From Clavibacter sp. B3I6 (GTDB lineage Bacteria > Actinomycetota > Actinomycetes > Actinomycetales > Microbacteriaceae): a DNA stretch of 64,000 nucleotides. Positions 37,455 to 45,904 of this stretch are shown piece after piece (within the stretch, counting starts at the first letter, position 1; each line of letters starts with the position of its first letter). The notes beneath the pieces are model-generated. The model did not search any database. It was given only the letters and a program-made list of their open reading frames with translations, and was not told the origin of the DNA. Made by a program: the position numbers and the translations under genes. The stretch lies in assembly GCF_030816895.1 (NCBI RefSeq), contig NZ_JAUSYL010000001.1, forward strand, positions 1,116,001 to 1,180,000, in the 5' to 3' direction.

Positions 37455-38137
37455 CCGGCTCCGCCCTCCCCGCGGCGGTCGCGCGCGCGGCCGCCGTGCC
37501 GCTCGATCCCGACGCCGACGACGCGCGCCGGCTCCTCCTCGACGAGCTCGGGAGGCCCGAGTACGAGGCCGCCCGGCCGAACGCGCTCGACCTCGCGGCG
37601 CAGGCGGTCGGCGACTGGCTCGCCGGGCTGCTCGACGGCGCGGGCGGCGGGCTCGCGGGGCTCGCGCCCGTCGTGATCGGCGTGCTCGTGCTCGCAGCGG
37701 TCGTCGTCGCGTTCCTCGCGTACGGGGCCCCGCGGCGCGACCGGCGGAGCGGCGCATCCGGCGGCGACGGGCTGTTCGGATCCGACGACCGGCGCTCCGC
37801 GGACGAGCTGCGCCGCGCGGCCGAGGCCGCGCGCCGGGCCGGGGACCTCACGTCGGCCGTCTCGGACCTCTTCCGCGCCATCGCGCGCGAGCAGGCGGAG
37901 CGCACGATCGTCGCGGTGGATCCGGGCACCACGGCCCGCGGGTTCGCCCGGCGTACGGGATCCGCCCACCCCGACCACGCCGCGCGCCTCGCGGCCGCCG
38001 CGGACGACTTCGACGCCGTCCGCTACCTGGGCCGCGTGGGCACCGAGGAGATGGTCGACCGGCTCGCCGCGCTCGATCGGGACCTGCGCACGGCCGCGCC
38101 CGTCCTCCGCGAGCCCGTGGGCGCGAGGCCGGTGTGA
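37451..38137 (+). CDS. DUF4129 membrane protein
   Basis: 228 residues; GTG start overlapping the previous stop (GTGA). One membrane segment (about 73-95) is followed by the DUF4129 region with RSADELRRAAEAARRAGD, AVSDLFRAIAREQAERTIV and TARGFARR. These proteins nearly always accompany MoxR and DUF58 genes. Biochemical role unknown. Confidence 0.85.
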   Translation: MTGSALPAAVARAAAVPLDPDADDARRLLLDELGRPEYEAARPNALDLAAQAVGDWLAGLLDGAGGGLAGLAPVVIGVLVLAAVVVAFLAYGAPRRDRRSGASGGDGLFGSDDRRSADELRRAAEAARRAGDLTSAVSDLFRAIAREQAERTIVAVDPGTTARGFARRTGSAHPDHAARLAAAADDFDAVRYLGRVGTEEMVDRLAALDRDLRTAAPVLREPVGARPV

Positions 38138-39375
38138 GCGCGCCCGCTCCCGCCTCCGTCCGCGCGGACGCCGACGCCGACATCGCCCCCGCCGAGACGC
38201 GCACGCCCGGGCAGGCGCTCCGGCGGGCCGGGACGTGGATCGCCCTGGCCGCGCTCGCCGTCCTCGTCGCGCTGGCCTCGCTCGCGATCGGCGGGGCAGC
38301 GCGGCAGGGCGAGCCGCTCGCGCCGGACAACCCGGCGCCCGGCGGCACGCAGGCGCTCGCGCGCGTGCTCGCGGCCCAGGGCGTGGACGTCACGCTCGCG
38401 ACGACCCTCGCCGAGGCGCGGGCGGCCGTCGGGAACGGGGACGGCGTGACCCTCGTGCTCGGCCCGACCTCCGACCGCCTCGACGACGACCGGCTCGCGG
38501 AGGTCGGCCGCCTCGCCACGCGCACGGTCCTCCTCGCCCCCGACTTCCGCACCCTGCGGGCGATCGCGCCCGGCGTCGCGGCGGGCGGGACGGCCGAGTC
38601 GGCCGACCGAGCCCTCGACGCCGCGTGCGCGCTGCCCGCCGCCCGCGCCGCGGGATCCGTGCCGGACGACGCCCCCGTGTTCCGCGCGATCGGCGACGAC
38701 GCGTCCGCCGCGGTGACCTGCTTCCCCGACGACACCGGCGACGCGTACGCCCTCCTCGAGGTGCCGGCGACCCTCGCGCCCGGCGGCACCGTGACCGTCC
38801 TCGGGGCGGACCCGATCCTCACCAACGACCGCATCGCGGAGCAGGGATCCGCCGCCCTCGCGCTCGGCGTGCTCGGCGAGCGGCCCCGGCTCGTCTGGTA
38901 CACGCCGTCGCCCGACGACGCCGCCGGCGACGCCCCGCCCACGCTCGGCGAGCTCACGCCCGGGTGGGTGACCCCGGCGATCCTGCTGCTCGGCACGGCC
39001 GCCCTCGCGGCCGCCGTCTGGCGCGGCCGCCGTCTCGGCCCGCTCGTGGTGGAGCGGCTGCCCGTCGTGGTGCGCGCCGACGAGACCGCGGAGGGACGCG
39101 CGCGCCTGTACCAGCGGGCCGACGCGCGCGGCCACGCCCTCGACGCGCTGCGCGTCGGCACCGTCGACCGGCTGGCCGGGATGCTCGCGCTCGGCCGCCT
39201 CGCCTCCGTCGACGACGTGGCCGCCGCGACCGCCGCGGCCCTCGGCGAGGATCCCGCGGGCGTCCGCGCCCTGCTCCTCGACCAACGGCCCCGCACCGAC
39301 CGCGACCTCGTCGACCTCGCCGGGCGCCTCGCCGCGCTCGAGCGCCGGGTCGCCCGGGCCGTCGACCCCGCCTAG
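38134..39375 (+). CDS. DUF4350 membrane protein
   Basis: 413 residues; GTG start with GTGA overlap. A membrane segment at about 34-53 precedes an extracytoplasmic Rossmann-like DUF4350 domain (DNPAPGGTQALARVLAAQGVDV). A second membrane segment lies at about 284-302 and a cytoplasmic C-terminal tail follows. Conserved partner of MoxR/DUF58/DUF4129. It may bind a ligand outside the membrane; unproven. Confidence 0.83.
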   Translation: MSAPAPASVRADADADIAPAETRTPGQALRRAGTWIALAALAVLVALASLAIGGAARQGEPLAPDNPAPGGTQALARVLAAQGVDVTLATTLAEARAAVGNGDGVTLVLGPTSDRLDDDRLAEVGRLATRTVLLAPDFRTLRAIAPGVAAGGTAESADRALDAACALPAARAAGSVPDDAPVFRAIGDDASAAVTCFPDDTGDAYALLEVPATLAPGGTVTVLGADPILTNDRIAEQGSAALALGVLGERPRLVWYTPSPDDAAGDAPPTLGELTPGWVTPAILLLGTAALAAAVWRGRRLGPLVVERLPVVVRADETAEGRARLYQRADARGHALDALRVGTVDRLAGMLALGRLASVDDVAAATAAALGEDPAGVRALLLDQRPRTDRDLVDLAGRLAALERRVARAVDPA

Positions 39376-39387
39376 GAGAATGGACCC

Positions 39388-40341
<954 letters not shown>

Positions 40342-40356
40342 ATGGCGCGCCGCTAG
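40342..40356 (+). other. Four-codon mini-ORF between moxR and DUF58
   Basis: ATG GCG CGC CGC TAG fits exactly between the moxR stop and the DUF58 ATG. CTAGATGGC is repeated at both borders, so this is probably a short duplication. It may help reinitiation on the DUF58 start, which lacks a ribosome-binding site. Confidence 0.4.
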
Positions 40357-41664
40357 ATGGCCCTCTCCGGCCGCACCGTCGCGCTGCTCCTCGCGGGGCT
40401 CGTGCCGCTCGTCGCGCTCGGCGACGGGTCGGACGCGGCGTACGCGCTCCTCGCGGGGTGGATCCTCCTGGTCGCCCTCCTCGTGTCGCTCGACCTGGCG
40501 CTGGCCGCGAGCCCTCGCGCCGTGGTGCTCGAGCGGAGCCTGCCCGCGCGGATCCGCCTGGACGAGACGGGCGAGAGCGTGCTGCTGGTCACGAACCGCG
40601 GGTCCCGCACGCTGCGCGCGCTCGTCCGCGACGCCTGGCAGCCCTCCGCCGGAGCATCCTCCACGCGCGACCGGGTGCGGATCCCCGCGGGCGAGCGCCG
40701 CGCCGTCCGCCTCCGCCTCACGCCCACCCGCCGCGGCGAGCGCCGCACGGAGCGCGTCACGATCCGCTCGGCGGGCCCGCTCGGCCTCGCCGCCCGGCAG
40801 GCGACCCTGCTCTCCCCCGGCGCCGTCCGCGTCCTGCCGCCGTTCCGCTCGCGCCGCCACCTGCCGTCCCGCCTCGCCCGCATGCGCGAGCTCGACGGCC
40901 GGACCGCGCTCATGGTGCGCGGCCCGGGCACCGAGTTCGACAGCCTGCGCGACTACGTGCGCGGCGACGACGTGCGCTCCATCGACTGGCGCGCGACCGC
41001 CCGCCGGCAGGACGTGGTCGTCCGCACCTGGCGGCCGGAGCGCGACCGGCGCGTGGTGCTCGTGCTCGACACGGGACGCACGGCGGCCGGGCGGATCCAG
41101 GACGAGACGCGCCTCGACACCGCGTTCGAGGCCTCGCTGCTCCTCGCGGCGCTCGCCACCCGATCCGGCGACCGGGTGGACCTCGTGGCGCACGATCGCC
41201 GCGTCCGCGCCCGGGTGCGGGCGGGATCCGGCGGCGACGTCGTCGCGCGCATGGTCGACGCGCTCGCGCCCGTGGACCCGGAGCTCCTCGAGACGGACTG
41301 GACGGCCGTGCCCGCGCTCGTGCGCCGCATCGTGTCGCAGCGCTCGCTCGTGGTGCTCCTGACCGCCATCGACTCCCCCGGCAGCTCGCGCGCGCTCCTG
41401 CAGGTGCTGCCGCAGCTGACGCGCACGCACCACGTGCTGGTCGCCGCGGTCGTGGATCCGGGCCTCGTCGCGCGGGCCGCCGACCGCTCCGGACGCGCCG
41501 CCGTCTACCGCGCTGCCGCCGCCGAGCGCGCGCTCCTCGACGTGGCGCGCGTCGAGGCGGCCGTGCGCCGGCTCGGGGCCGACGTCGTCACGGGCGCGCC
41601 GGCCGACCTGCCTCCGGCGCTCGCCGACCGCTACATCCGGCTGAAGGCCACCGGGCGGCTCTGA
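40357..41664 (+). CDS. DUF58 (vWA-like) membrane protein
   Basis: 435 residues. Two N-terminal helices (about 7-45) are followed by a beta-rich region and the DUF58 core (GPGTEFDSLRDYVRGDDVRSI, then DWRATAR), with a vWA-like fold starting at VVLVLDTGRTAAG. The metal-binding DxSxS motif is altered to DTGRT. Standard partner of MoxR. No ribosome-binding site; translation probably couples to moxR. Confidence 0.9.
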   Translation: MALSGRTVALLLAGLVPLVALGDGSDAAYALLAGWILLVALLVSLDLALAASPRAVVLERSLPARIRLDETGESVLLVTNRGSRTLRALVRDAWQPSAGASSTRDRVRIPAGERRAVRLRLTPTRRGERRTERVTIRSAGPLGLAARQATLLSPGAVRVLPPFRSRRHLPSRLARMRELDGRTALMVRGPGTEFDSLRDYVRGDDVRSIDWRATARRQDVVVRTWRPERDRRVVLVLDTGRTAAGRIQDETRLDTAFEASLLLAALATRSGDRVDLVAHDRRVRARVRAGSGGDVVARMVDALAPVDPELLETDWTAVPALVRRIVSQRSLVVLLTAIDSPGSSRALLQVLPQLTRTHHVLVAAVVDPGLVARAADRSGRAAVYRAAAAERALLDVARVEAAVRRLGADVVTGAPADLPPALADRYIRLKATGRL

Positions 41665-41667
41665 GGC

Positions 41668-41713
41668 CGCCGCGCACGCAGCGGGGCCGCGGCCGGGTCA
41701 GGCCCGCGGCCGG
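41668..41713. repeat. Short tandem duplication
   Basis: The unit CGCGGCCGGGTCAGGC occurs twice directly before the tetR stop in the convergent gap between the DUF58 and TetR genes. Likely slippage; no function seen. Confidence 0.5.
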
Positions 41714-41714
41714 G

Positions 41715-42350
41715 TCAGGCGCGCGCCGTCGCCGGATCGGCGGCCGGCACGGGGAGCGCCCCGCCGCTGAGCGCGCGGATCGACCGCTCGAGCGCGTCGC
41801 GCATGTCGATGTCCGGGCGGTAGCTCCACTGCAGCTGCAGGCCGTCGCTCACGGCGACCGCGATGCGGGCGAAGGAGTCCGGGTCGAGCCCCGCGGGCAG
41901 CTCGACGCCGAGCGCGCGGACCTGGTCGGCGACCGCGCCCACGACGCGCGCGTACCGGCCCGCGATGTACGCGTGCGCCGGGTGCTCGACGCCCGCCGCG
42001 TCCACCACGAGCCGCGAGTAGAGGGCGACGAGGCCGGGCGTCTCGGCGTTGCGGGCGCTGGCGCGCAGCAGCATGCCGACCATGTCCGCCGGATCCCCGT
42101 CGGGGACGGCCGCGCGGTAGTCGGCCTCCGAGTGCGCGTCGCGCTCCTCGAGGACGGCGGTGATCAGCGCCTCGCGCGACTCGAAGTAGTGCAGGACGCC
42201 GGCCTTGCTGATCCCCACGGCGTCGGCGATCTCCTGGAGCGACGACGCCGAGTACCCCCGCTCGGCGATGAGCGCGAGCGCCGCCTCGAGGATCTCGCGG
42301 CGCCGGGTCGTCCCCTTGGCGTACCGCCGCGGACCCTCTGCCCCTGCCAT
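41715..42350 (-). CDS. TetR-family regulator
   Basis: 211 residues. The helix-turn-helix is at about 15-62 (RREILEAALALIAERGYSA, SLQEIADAVGISKAG, VLHYFESREAL). The ATG at 42350 has TAGGGT 6 nt upstream, a leaderless pattern. It follows the SpoIIM-like gene in the same direction, inside the MoxR/DUF58/RDD module. Regulation of that module is inference; no clear palindrome was found. Confidence 0.9.
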   Translation of the reverse strand: MAGAEGPRRYAKGTTRRREILEAALALIAERGYSASSLQEIADAVGISKAGVLHYFESREALITAVLEERDAHSEADYRAAVPDGDPADMVGMLLRASARNAETPGLVALYSRLVVDAAGVEHPAHAYIAGRYARVVGAVADQVRALGVELPAGLDPDSFARIAVAVSDGLQLQWSYRPDIDMRDALERSIRALSGGALPVPAADPATARA

Positions 42351-42356
42351 CCCTCG

Positions 42357-42362
42357 ACCCTA
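42357..42362 (-). promoter_or_regulatory. Leaderless -10 box of tetR (42350)
   Basis: TAGGGT on the minus strand, 6 nt before the ATG; gives tetR its own promoter downstream of the SpoIIM-like gene. Confidence 0.55.
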
Positions 42363-42376
42363 GCGATCGGCGGGGC

Positions 42377-43372
42377 TCAGCCCGCGACGATCCGCCGGCC
42401 GCCCGCCTCGAACTCGTCCAGGTCGCCCGTCGCGCCCGCGCGCACGGCCCGGCCGCCGACCACCACCATGTAGAGGAGGAACGCCCCGAGCGCGACGGCG
42501 CCGATCGCGATCTTGAGCGGCACGGGCCACGGCTGCGGCGTGACGAAGCCCTCGATGATCCCCGACACCAGCAGCACGAGCACGAGACCCATCGCGACCG
42601 TGATGAGCGCCCGGCCGTCCTCCGCGAGCGCCTGGCCGCGCGTGCGGGGGCCGGGCGCGATCCACGACCACGAGATGCGCAGGCCCGCGGCGGCCGCGAC
42701 GAAGATCGCCGTCAGCTCCAGCAGGCCGTGCGGGAGGATGTAGGAGAAGAAGGTGCCGCCCTCGCCGTAGGAGAACATGACCGCGGTCGTGGTCCCGAGG
42801 CCCTGCGCGTTCTGCAGGATCACGAACGGCACCCACAGCCCCGTGATCCCAAAGGCCACGCACTGCGCGGCGATCCACGCGTTGTTCGTCCAGACCTGGC
42901 CCGTGAACGAGGCGGCCGGGTTCGAGCTGTAGTAGTCGATGAAGTCGTCCTCGACGTACCTCCGGAGGTCGGCGTCGCTGCCGAGGCTCGCGATCATGGC
43001 CGGGTCGCGGAGGATCCACGTGGCGTAGAGCGCGACGACGCCGACGGTGACGAGCGCGACCGCGAGCGTCAGCCAGCGGATCCGGTAGAGCGCCGCGGGC
43101 AGGTCGACCGCGAAGAAGGCGGGGATCCGCGACGCGACGTTCGTGCTCTGCCCGGTGAAGCGCATCCGCGCCCGCGAGAGGGAGACGGAGAGCCGGTCGC
43201 CCTGCGCGGTGGATCCGGCCGCGGCCTGGATGGCGGACAGCTCGGCCGCGCCCGCCTGGTACCGGTCGACGAGCTCGTCGGCCTCGGGTCCGGTGAGCCG
43301 GCGCCGGCCCGCGAGGCGGGCGAGCCGGTCCCACGCGTCCCGGTGCGCGGCGGTGTAGGCGTCGAGGTCCAT
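42377..43372 (-). CDS. SpoIIM-like (stage II sporulation M family) membrane protein
   Basis: 331 residues from ATG 43372. A soluble N-terminus (about 1-95) is followed by about six membrane helices, with the SpoIIM-type block YSSNPAASFTGQVWTNNAW and ILPHGLLELTAIFVAAAAGL. In non-sporulating actinobacteria it travels with RDD, MoxR and DUF58 genes; function unknown. A TATAGT box is 7 nt upstream. Divergent from the RDD gene with only 16 bp between starts. Confidence 0.87.
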   Translation of the reverse strand: MDLDAYTAAHRDAWDRLARLAGRRRLTGPEADELVDRYQAGAAELSAIQAAAGSTAQGDRLSVSLSRARMRFTGQSTNVASRIPAFFAVDLPAALYRIRWLTLAVALVTVGVVALYATWILRDPAMIASLGSDADLRRYVEDDFIDYYSSNPAASFTGQVWTNNAWIAAQCVAFGITGLWVPFVILQNAQGLGTTTAVMFSYGEGGTFFSYILPHGLLELTAIFVAAAAGLRISWSWIAPGPRTRGQALAEDGRALITVAMGLVLVLLVSGIIEGFVTPQPWPVPLKIAIGAVALGAFLLYMVVVGGRAVRAGATGDLDEFEAGGRRIVAG

Positions 43373-43388
43373 CTGCTTGACTATATGC
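43373..43388. promoter_or_regulatory. 16-bp divergent start region
   Basis: The SpoIIM-like ATG (43372, minus) and the RDD ATG (43389, plus) are 16 bp apart. TATAGT on the minus strand (43385-43380) fits a leaderless start for the first. A convincing plus-strand box is not seen. Confidence 0.5.
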
Positions 43389-44262
43389 ATGGCGGCCGCC
43401 GACGCGCACGACCCGACCCTCTCGGACGGCCCCGACGCGCTCGTGGTGGGCGAGGCCGTCGCCCTGGACGTCCGCCCCGCGGGGTTCGTGCTCCGGGCCG
43501 CGGGCGCCGTGATCGACGTGGTCGCCTCCCTCGTCGTGGGCCTCCTGCTCCTGCTCCTCATCGGGCGCCTCGCCGCCGACGGCGTCCTCGACGGGGCGTC
43601 GGGCGCGGCGGCCGGCATCGCCGCCGTGGTGCTCGCGATCGTCGTGTTCCCCGTGGCCGTGGAGGTCCTGTCGCGCGGCCGGTCGCTCGGCCGCTGGGCC
43701 GTGGGCGCCCGCATCGTGCGCGCGGACGGCGGCGGCATCGGCCTCCGGCACGCGGTCGCCCGCGCGCTCGTCGGGATCCTCGAGCTGTACCTCACGCTCG
43801 GCGGGCTGGCCGCGCTGGTGGGCCTCCTGACGCCGCGGGCCCAGCGCCTCGGCGACCTCGTGGCCGGCACCCGGTCGCAGCACGAGCGCGTGCCCGCGTA
43901 CCCCGCTCCCCTGCCGCCCGTGCCGCCGCACCTCGTCGCGTGGGCGTCCGAGGCCGACGTCGGCCGCCTGCCCGACGCGCTCGGCCGCCGGCTCGCGCGC
44001 TTTCCTCGCGCAGCGCGACCGCCTGACGCCGGCGTCCCGCGCGCGCCTGGCCGCCCAGCTCGCCGACGAGGCCGCGGTGCACGTGTCGCCGCTGCCCGCG
44101 ACGGATCCCGAGTCGTTCGTCACGGCCGTGGGCGCCGTCCGCCGCGAGCGCGAGCACCGCGCGCTGATGCTCGAGCGCGACCGCATGGCCGCGCTCGAGC
44201 CGGTCCTCGCGGGACTGCCGCACGGGTTCCCCCGGCGCGACGGATCCGCCCCGGCCGCCTGA
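43389..44262 (+). pseudogene. RDD-family membrane protein with +1 frameshift
   Basis: About 291 residues if the frame is repaired. The N-terminal RDD domain is intact (VRPAGFVLRAAGAVIDVVAS, then GRSLGRWAVGARIVR and QRLGDLVAGTRS), with about four membrane helices to residue 160. At 44001-44003 a TTT replaces the expected TT, so RLARFLAQRDRLTP becomes RLARFPRAARPP and the native frame is lost. Deleting one T restores the soluble C-terminus (ESFVTAVGAVRRERE to GSAPAA, stop 44262). The break may be real or an error. Start chosen at ATG 43389; a TTG at 43377 is in frame. Confidence 0.8.
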
Positions 44263-44306
44263 GGGCGCGCCCGCCCGGAGGACCGCACCGCCTCCCCCGC
44301 ACGCGA

Positions 44307-44341
44307 CGACGCCGCCCGCCCCGAGGGGACGGACGGCGTCG
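44307..44341 (-). terminator. ahcY terminator
   Basis: A 16-bp stem with a 3-nt loop. On the minus strand it pairs fully with two G-U pairs; on the plus strand the same two positions mismatch, so it suits ahcY rather than the RDD gene. Confidence 0.65.
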
Positions 44342-44357
44342 GACGGGACCCCGCGGA

Positions 44358-45842
44358 TCAGTACCGGTAGTGGTCGACCTTGTACGGGCCCTCGACGGCG
44401 ACGCCGATGTAGGCGGCCTGCTCGGGACGGAGCTCGGTGAGCTCCACGCCGAGCGCGTCGAGGTGCAGGCGCGCGACCTTCTCGTCGAGGTGCTTCGGCA
44501 GCACGTACACGCCGATCGGGTACTGGTCGTTCCGGGCGTAGAGCTCGATCTGCGCGAGCACCTGGTTCGTGAACGAGTTGCTCATCACGAACGACGGGTG
44601 GCCCGTGGCGTTGCCGAGGTTCATGAGGCGGCCCTCGGACAGGACGAGCACGCTGCGGCCGGACGGCAGGCGCCACTCGTGCACCTGCGGCTTGATCTCG
44701 ACCTTCTCGACGCCCGGGAGGCGCTCGAGGCCGGCCATGTCGATCTCGTTGTCGAAGTGGCCGACGTTGGCGATGATCGCCTGGTGCTTCATCCGCTCGA
44801 TGTGCTCCACGCGGACGACGTCGACGTTGCCCGTGCCGGTGACGAGGATGTCGACGTGCTCGATGACAGACTCGAGGCGCGCGACCTGGTACCCGTCCAT
44901 CGCGGCCTGCAGCGCGCAGATCGGGTCGACCTCGGAGACGATGACGCGCGCGCCCTGGCCGCGCAGGGCCTCGGCCGCGCCCTTGCCCACATCGCCGTAG
45001 CCGACGACGAACGCGACCTTGCCGCCGATGAGCGTGTCGGTGGCGCGGTTGAGGCCGTCGGGCAGCGAGTGGCGGATGCCGTACTTGTTGTCGAACTTGC
45101 TCTTCGTGACCGAGTCGTTGACGTTGATGGCCGGGAACAGCAGCTCGCCGTCGCGCGCCAGCTCGTACAGGCGGTGGACGCCCGTGGTGGTCTCCTCGGT
45201 GACGCCCTGGATGTCGGCGGCGCGGCGGGTCCAGCGGTCGCCGGACGCGGCGAGGCTGCGGCGCAGCGTGTCGAGGATGACGCGGTACTCGTGGCTCGCG
45301 TCAGCGGGGGTCTCCGGCACGGCCTGCGCGAGCTCGTACTCGCGGCCCTTGTGCACCAGGAGCGAGGCGTCGCCGCCGTCGTCGAGGATCATGTTCGGGC
45401 CCGTCCAGTCGGCGTCGACGGCCTGCGCCTCGCCCGACCAGTCGAAGATCTGCTCGGTGCACCACCAGTACTCCTCGAGCGTCTCGCCCTTCCAGGCGAA
45501 GACCGGCACGCCCGCGGGCGCCTCCGGCGTTCCCGCGCCGACGGCGACCGCCGCGGCGGCCTCGTCCTGCGTGGAGAAGATGTTGCAGCTCGCCCAGCGC
45601 ACCTGCGCGCCGAGGGCGGTGAGGGTCTCGATGAGCACGGCCGTCTGCACGGTCATGTGGATGGATCCGGCGATGCGCGCGCCCGCGAGCGGCTGCGACG
45701 CGCCGAACTCCTCACGGAGGGCCATGAGGCCGGGCATCTCGTTCTCGGCGAGGCGGATCTGGTGGCGGCCGGACTCCGCGAGGGAGAGGTCGGCGACGCG
45801 GAAGGGCAGAGCGGTGGAGGTGGCGTCCGGGAGCAGGGTCAT
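44358..45842 (-). CDS. ahcY: S-adenosylhomocysteinase
   Basis: 494 residues, the actinobacterial length. It hydrolyses S-adenosylhomocysteine to adenosine and homocysteine in the methyl cycle. Motifs: NVNDSVTKSKFDNKYG, NAD-binding GYGDVGKG, and the conserved end PYKVDHYRY. The ATG at 45842 follows GAGACT and 6 nt with no Shine-Dalgarno, so leaderless. It sits between the frameshifted RDD gene and the copper operon; no metE/metK neighbour. Confidence 0.98.
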   Translation of the reverse strand: MTLLPDATSTALPFRVADLSLAESGRHQIRLAENEMPGLMALREEFGASQPLAGARIAGSIHMTVQTAVLIETLTALGAQVRWASCNIFSTQDEAAAAVAVGAGTPEAPAGVPVFAWKGETLEEYWWCTEQIFDWSGEAQAVDADWTGPNMILDDGGDASLLVHKGREYELAQAVPETPADASHEYRVILDTLRRSLAASGDRWTRRAADIQGVTEETTTGVHRLYELARDGELLFPAINVNDSVTKSKFDNKYGIRHSLPDGLNRATDTLIGGKVAFVVGYGDVGKGAAEALRGQGARVIVSEVDPICALQAAMDGYQVARLESVIEHVDILVTGTGNVDVVRVEHIERMKHQAIIANVGHFDNEIDMAGLERLPGVEKVEIKPQVHEWRLPSGRSVLVLSEGRLMNLGNATGHPSFVMSNSFTNQVLAQIELYARNDQYPIGVYVLPKHLDEKVARLHLDALGVELTELRPEQAAYIGVAVEGPYKVDHYRY

Positions 45843-45848
45843 GCCACC

Positions 45849-45854
45849 AGTCTC
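45849..45854 (-). promoter_or_regulatory. Leaderless -10 box of ahcY (GANNNT type)
   Basis: GAGACT on the minus strand, 6 nt before the ATG. Confidence 0.45.
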
Positions 45855-45867
45855 GCATCCGCCGCGT

Positions 45868-45898
45868 GACGCCCGCCCGTGCGTGACGGGCGGGCGTC
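45868..45898 (-). terminator. copA terminator
   Basis: A perfect 13-bp GC stem with a 5-nt loop, 7 bp after the copA stop and just upstream of the ahcY promoter. Confidence 0.8.
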
Positions 45899-45904
45899 GG
45901 GCGG

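Noticed and set aside
43377..43388. TTG start for the RDD gene at 43377
   Set aside because: No ribosome-binding site and it would begin inside the SpoIIM-like promoter; ATG 43389 gives the normal N-terminus.
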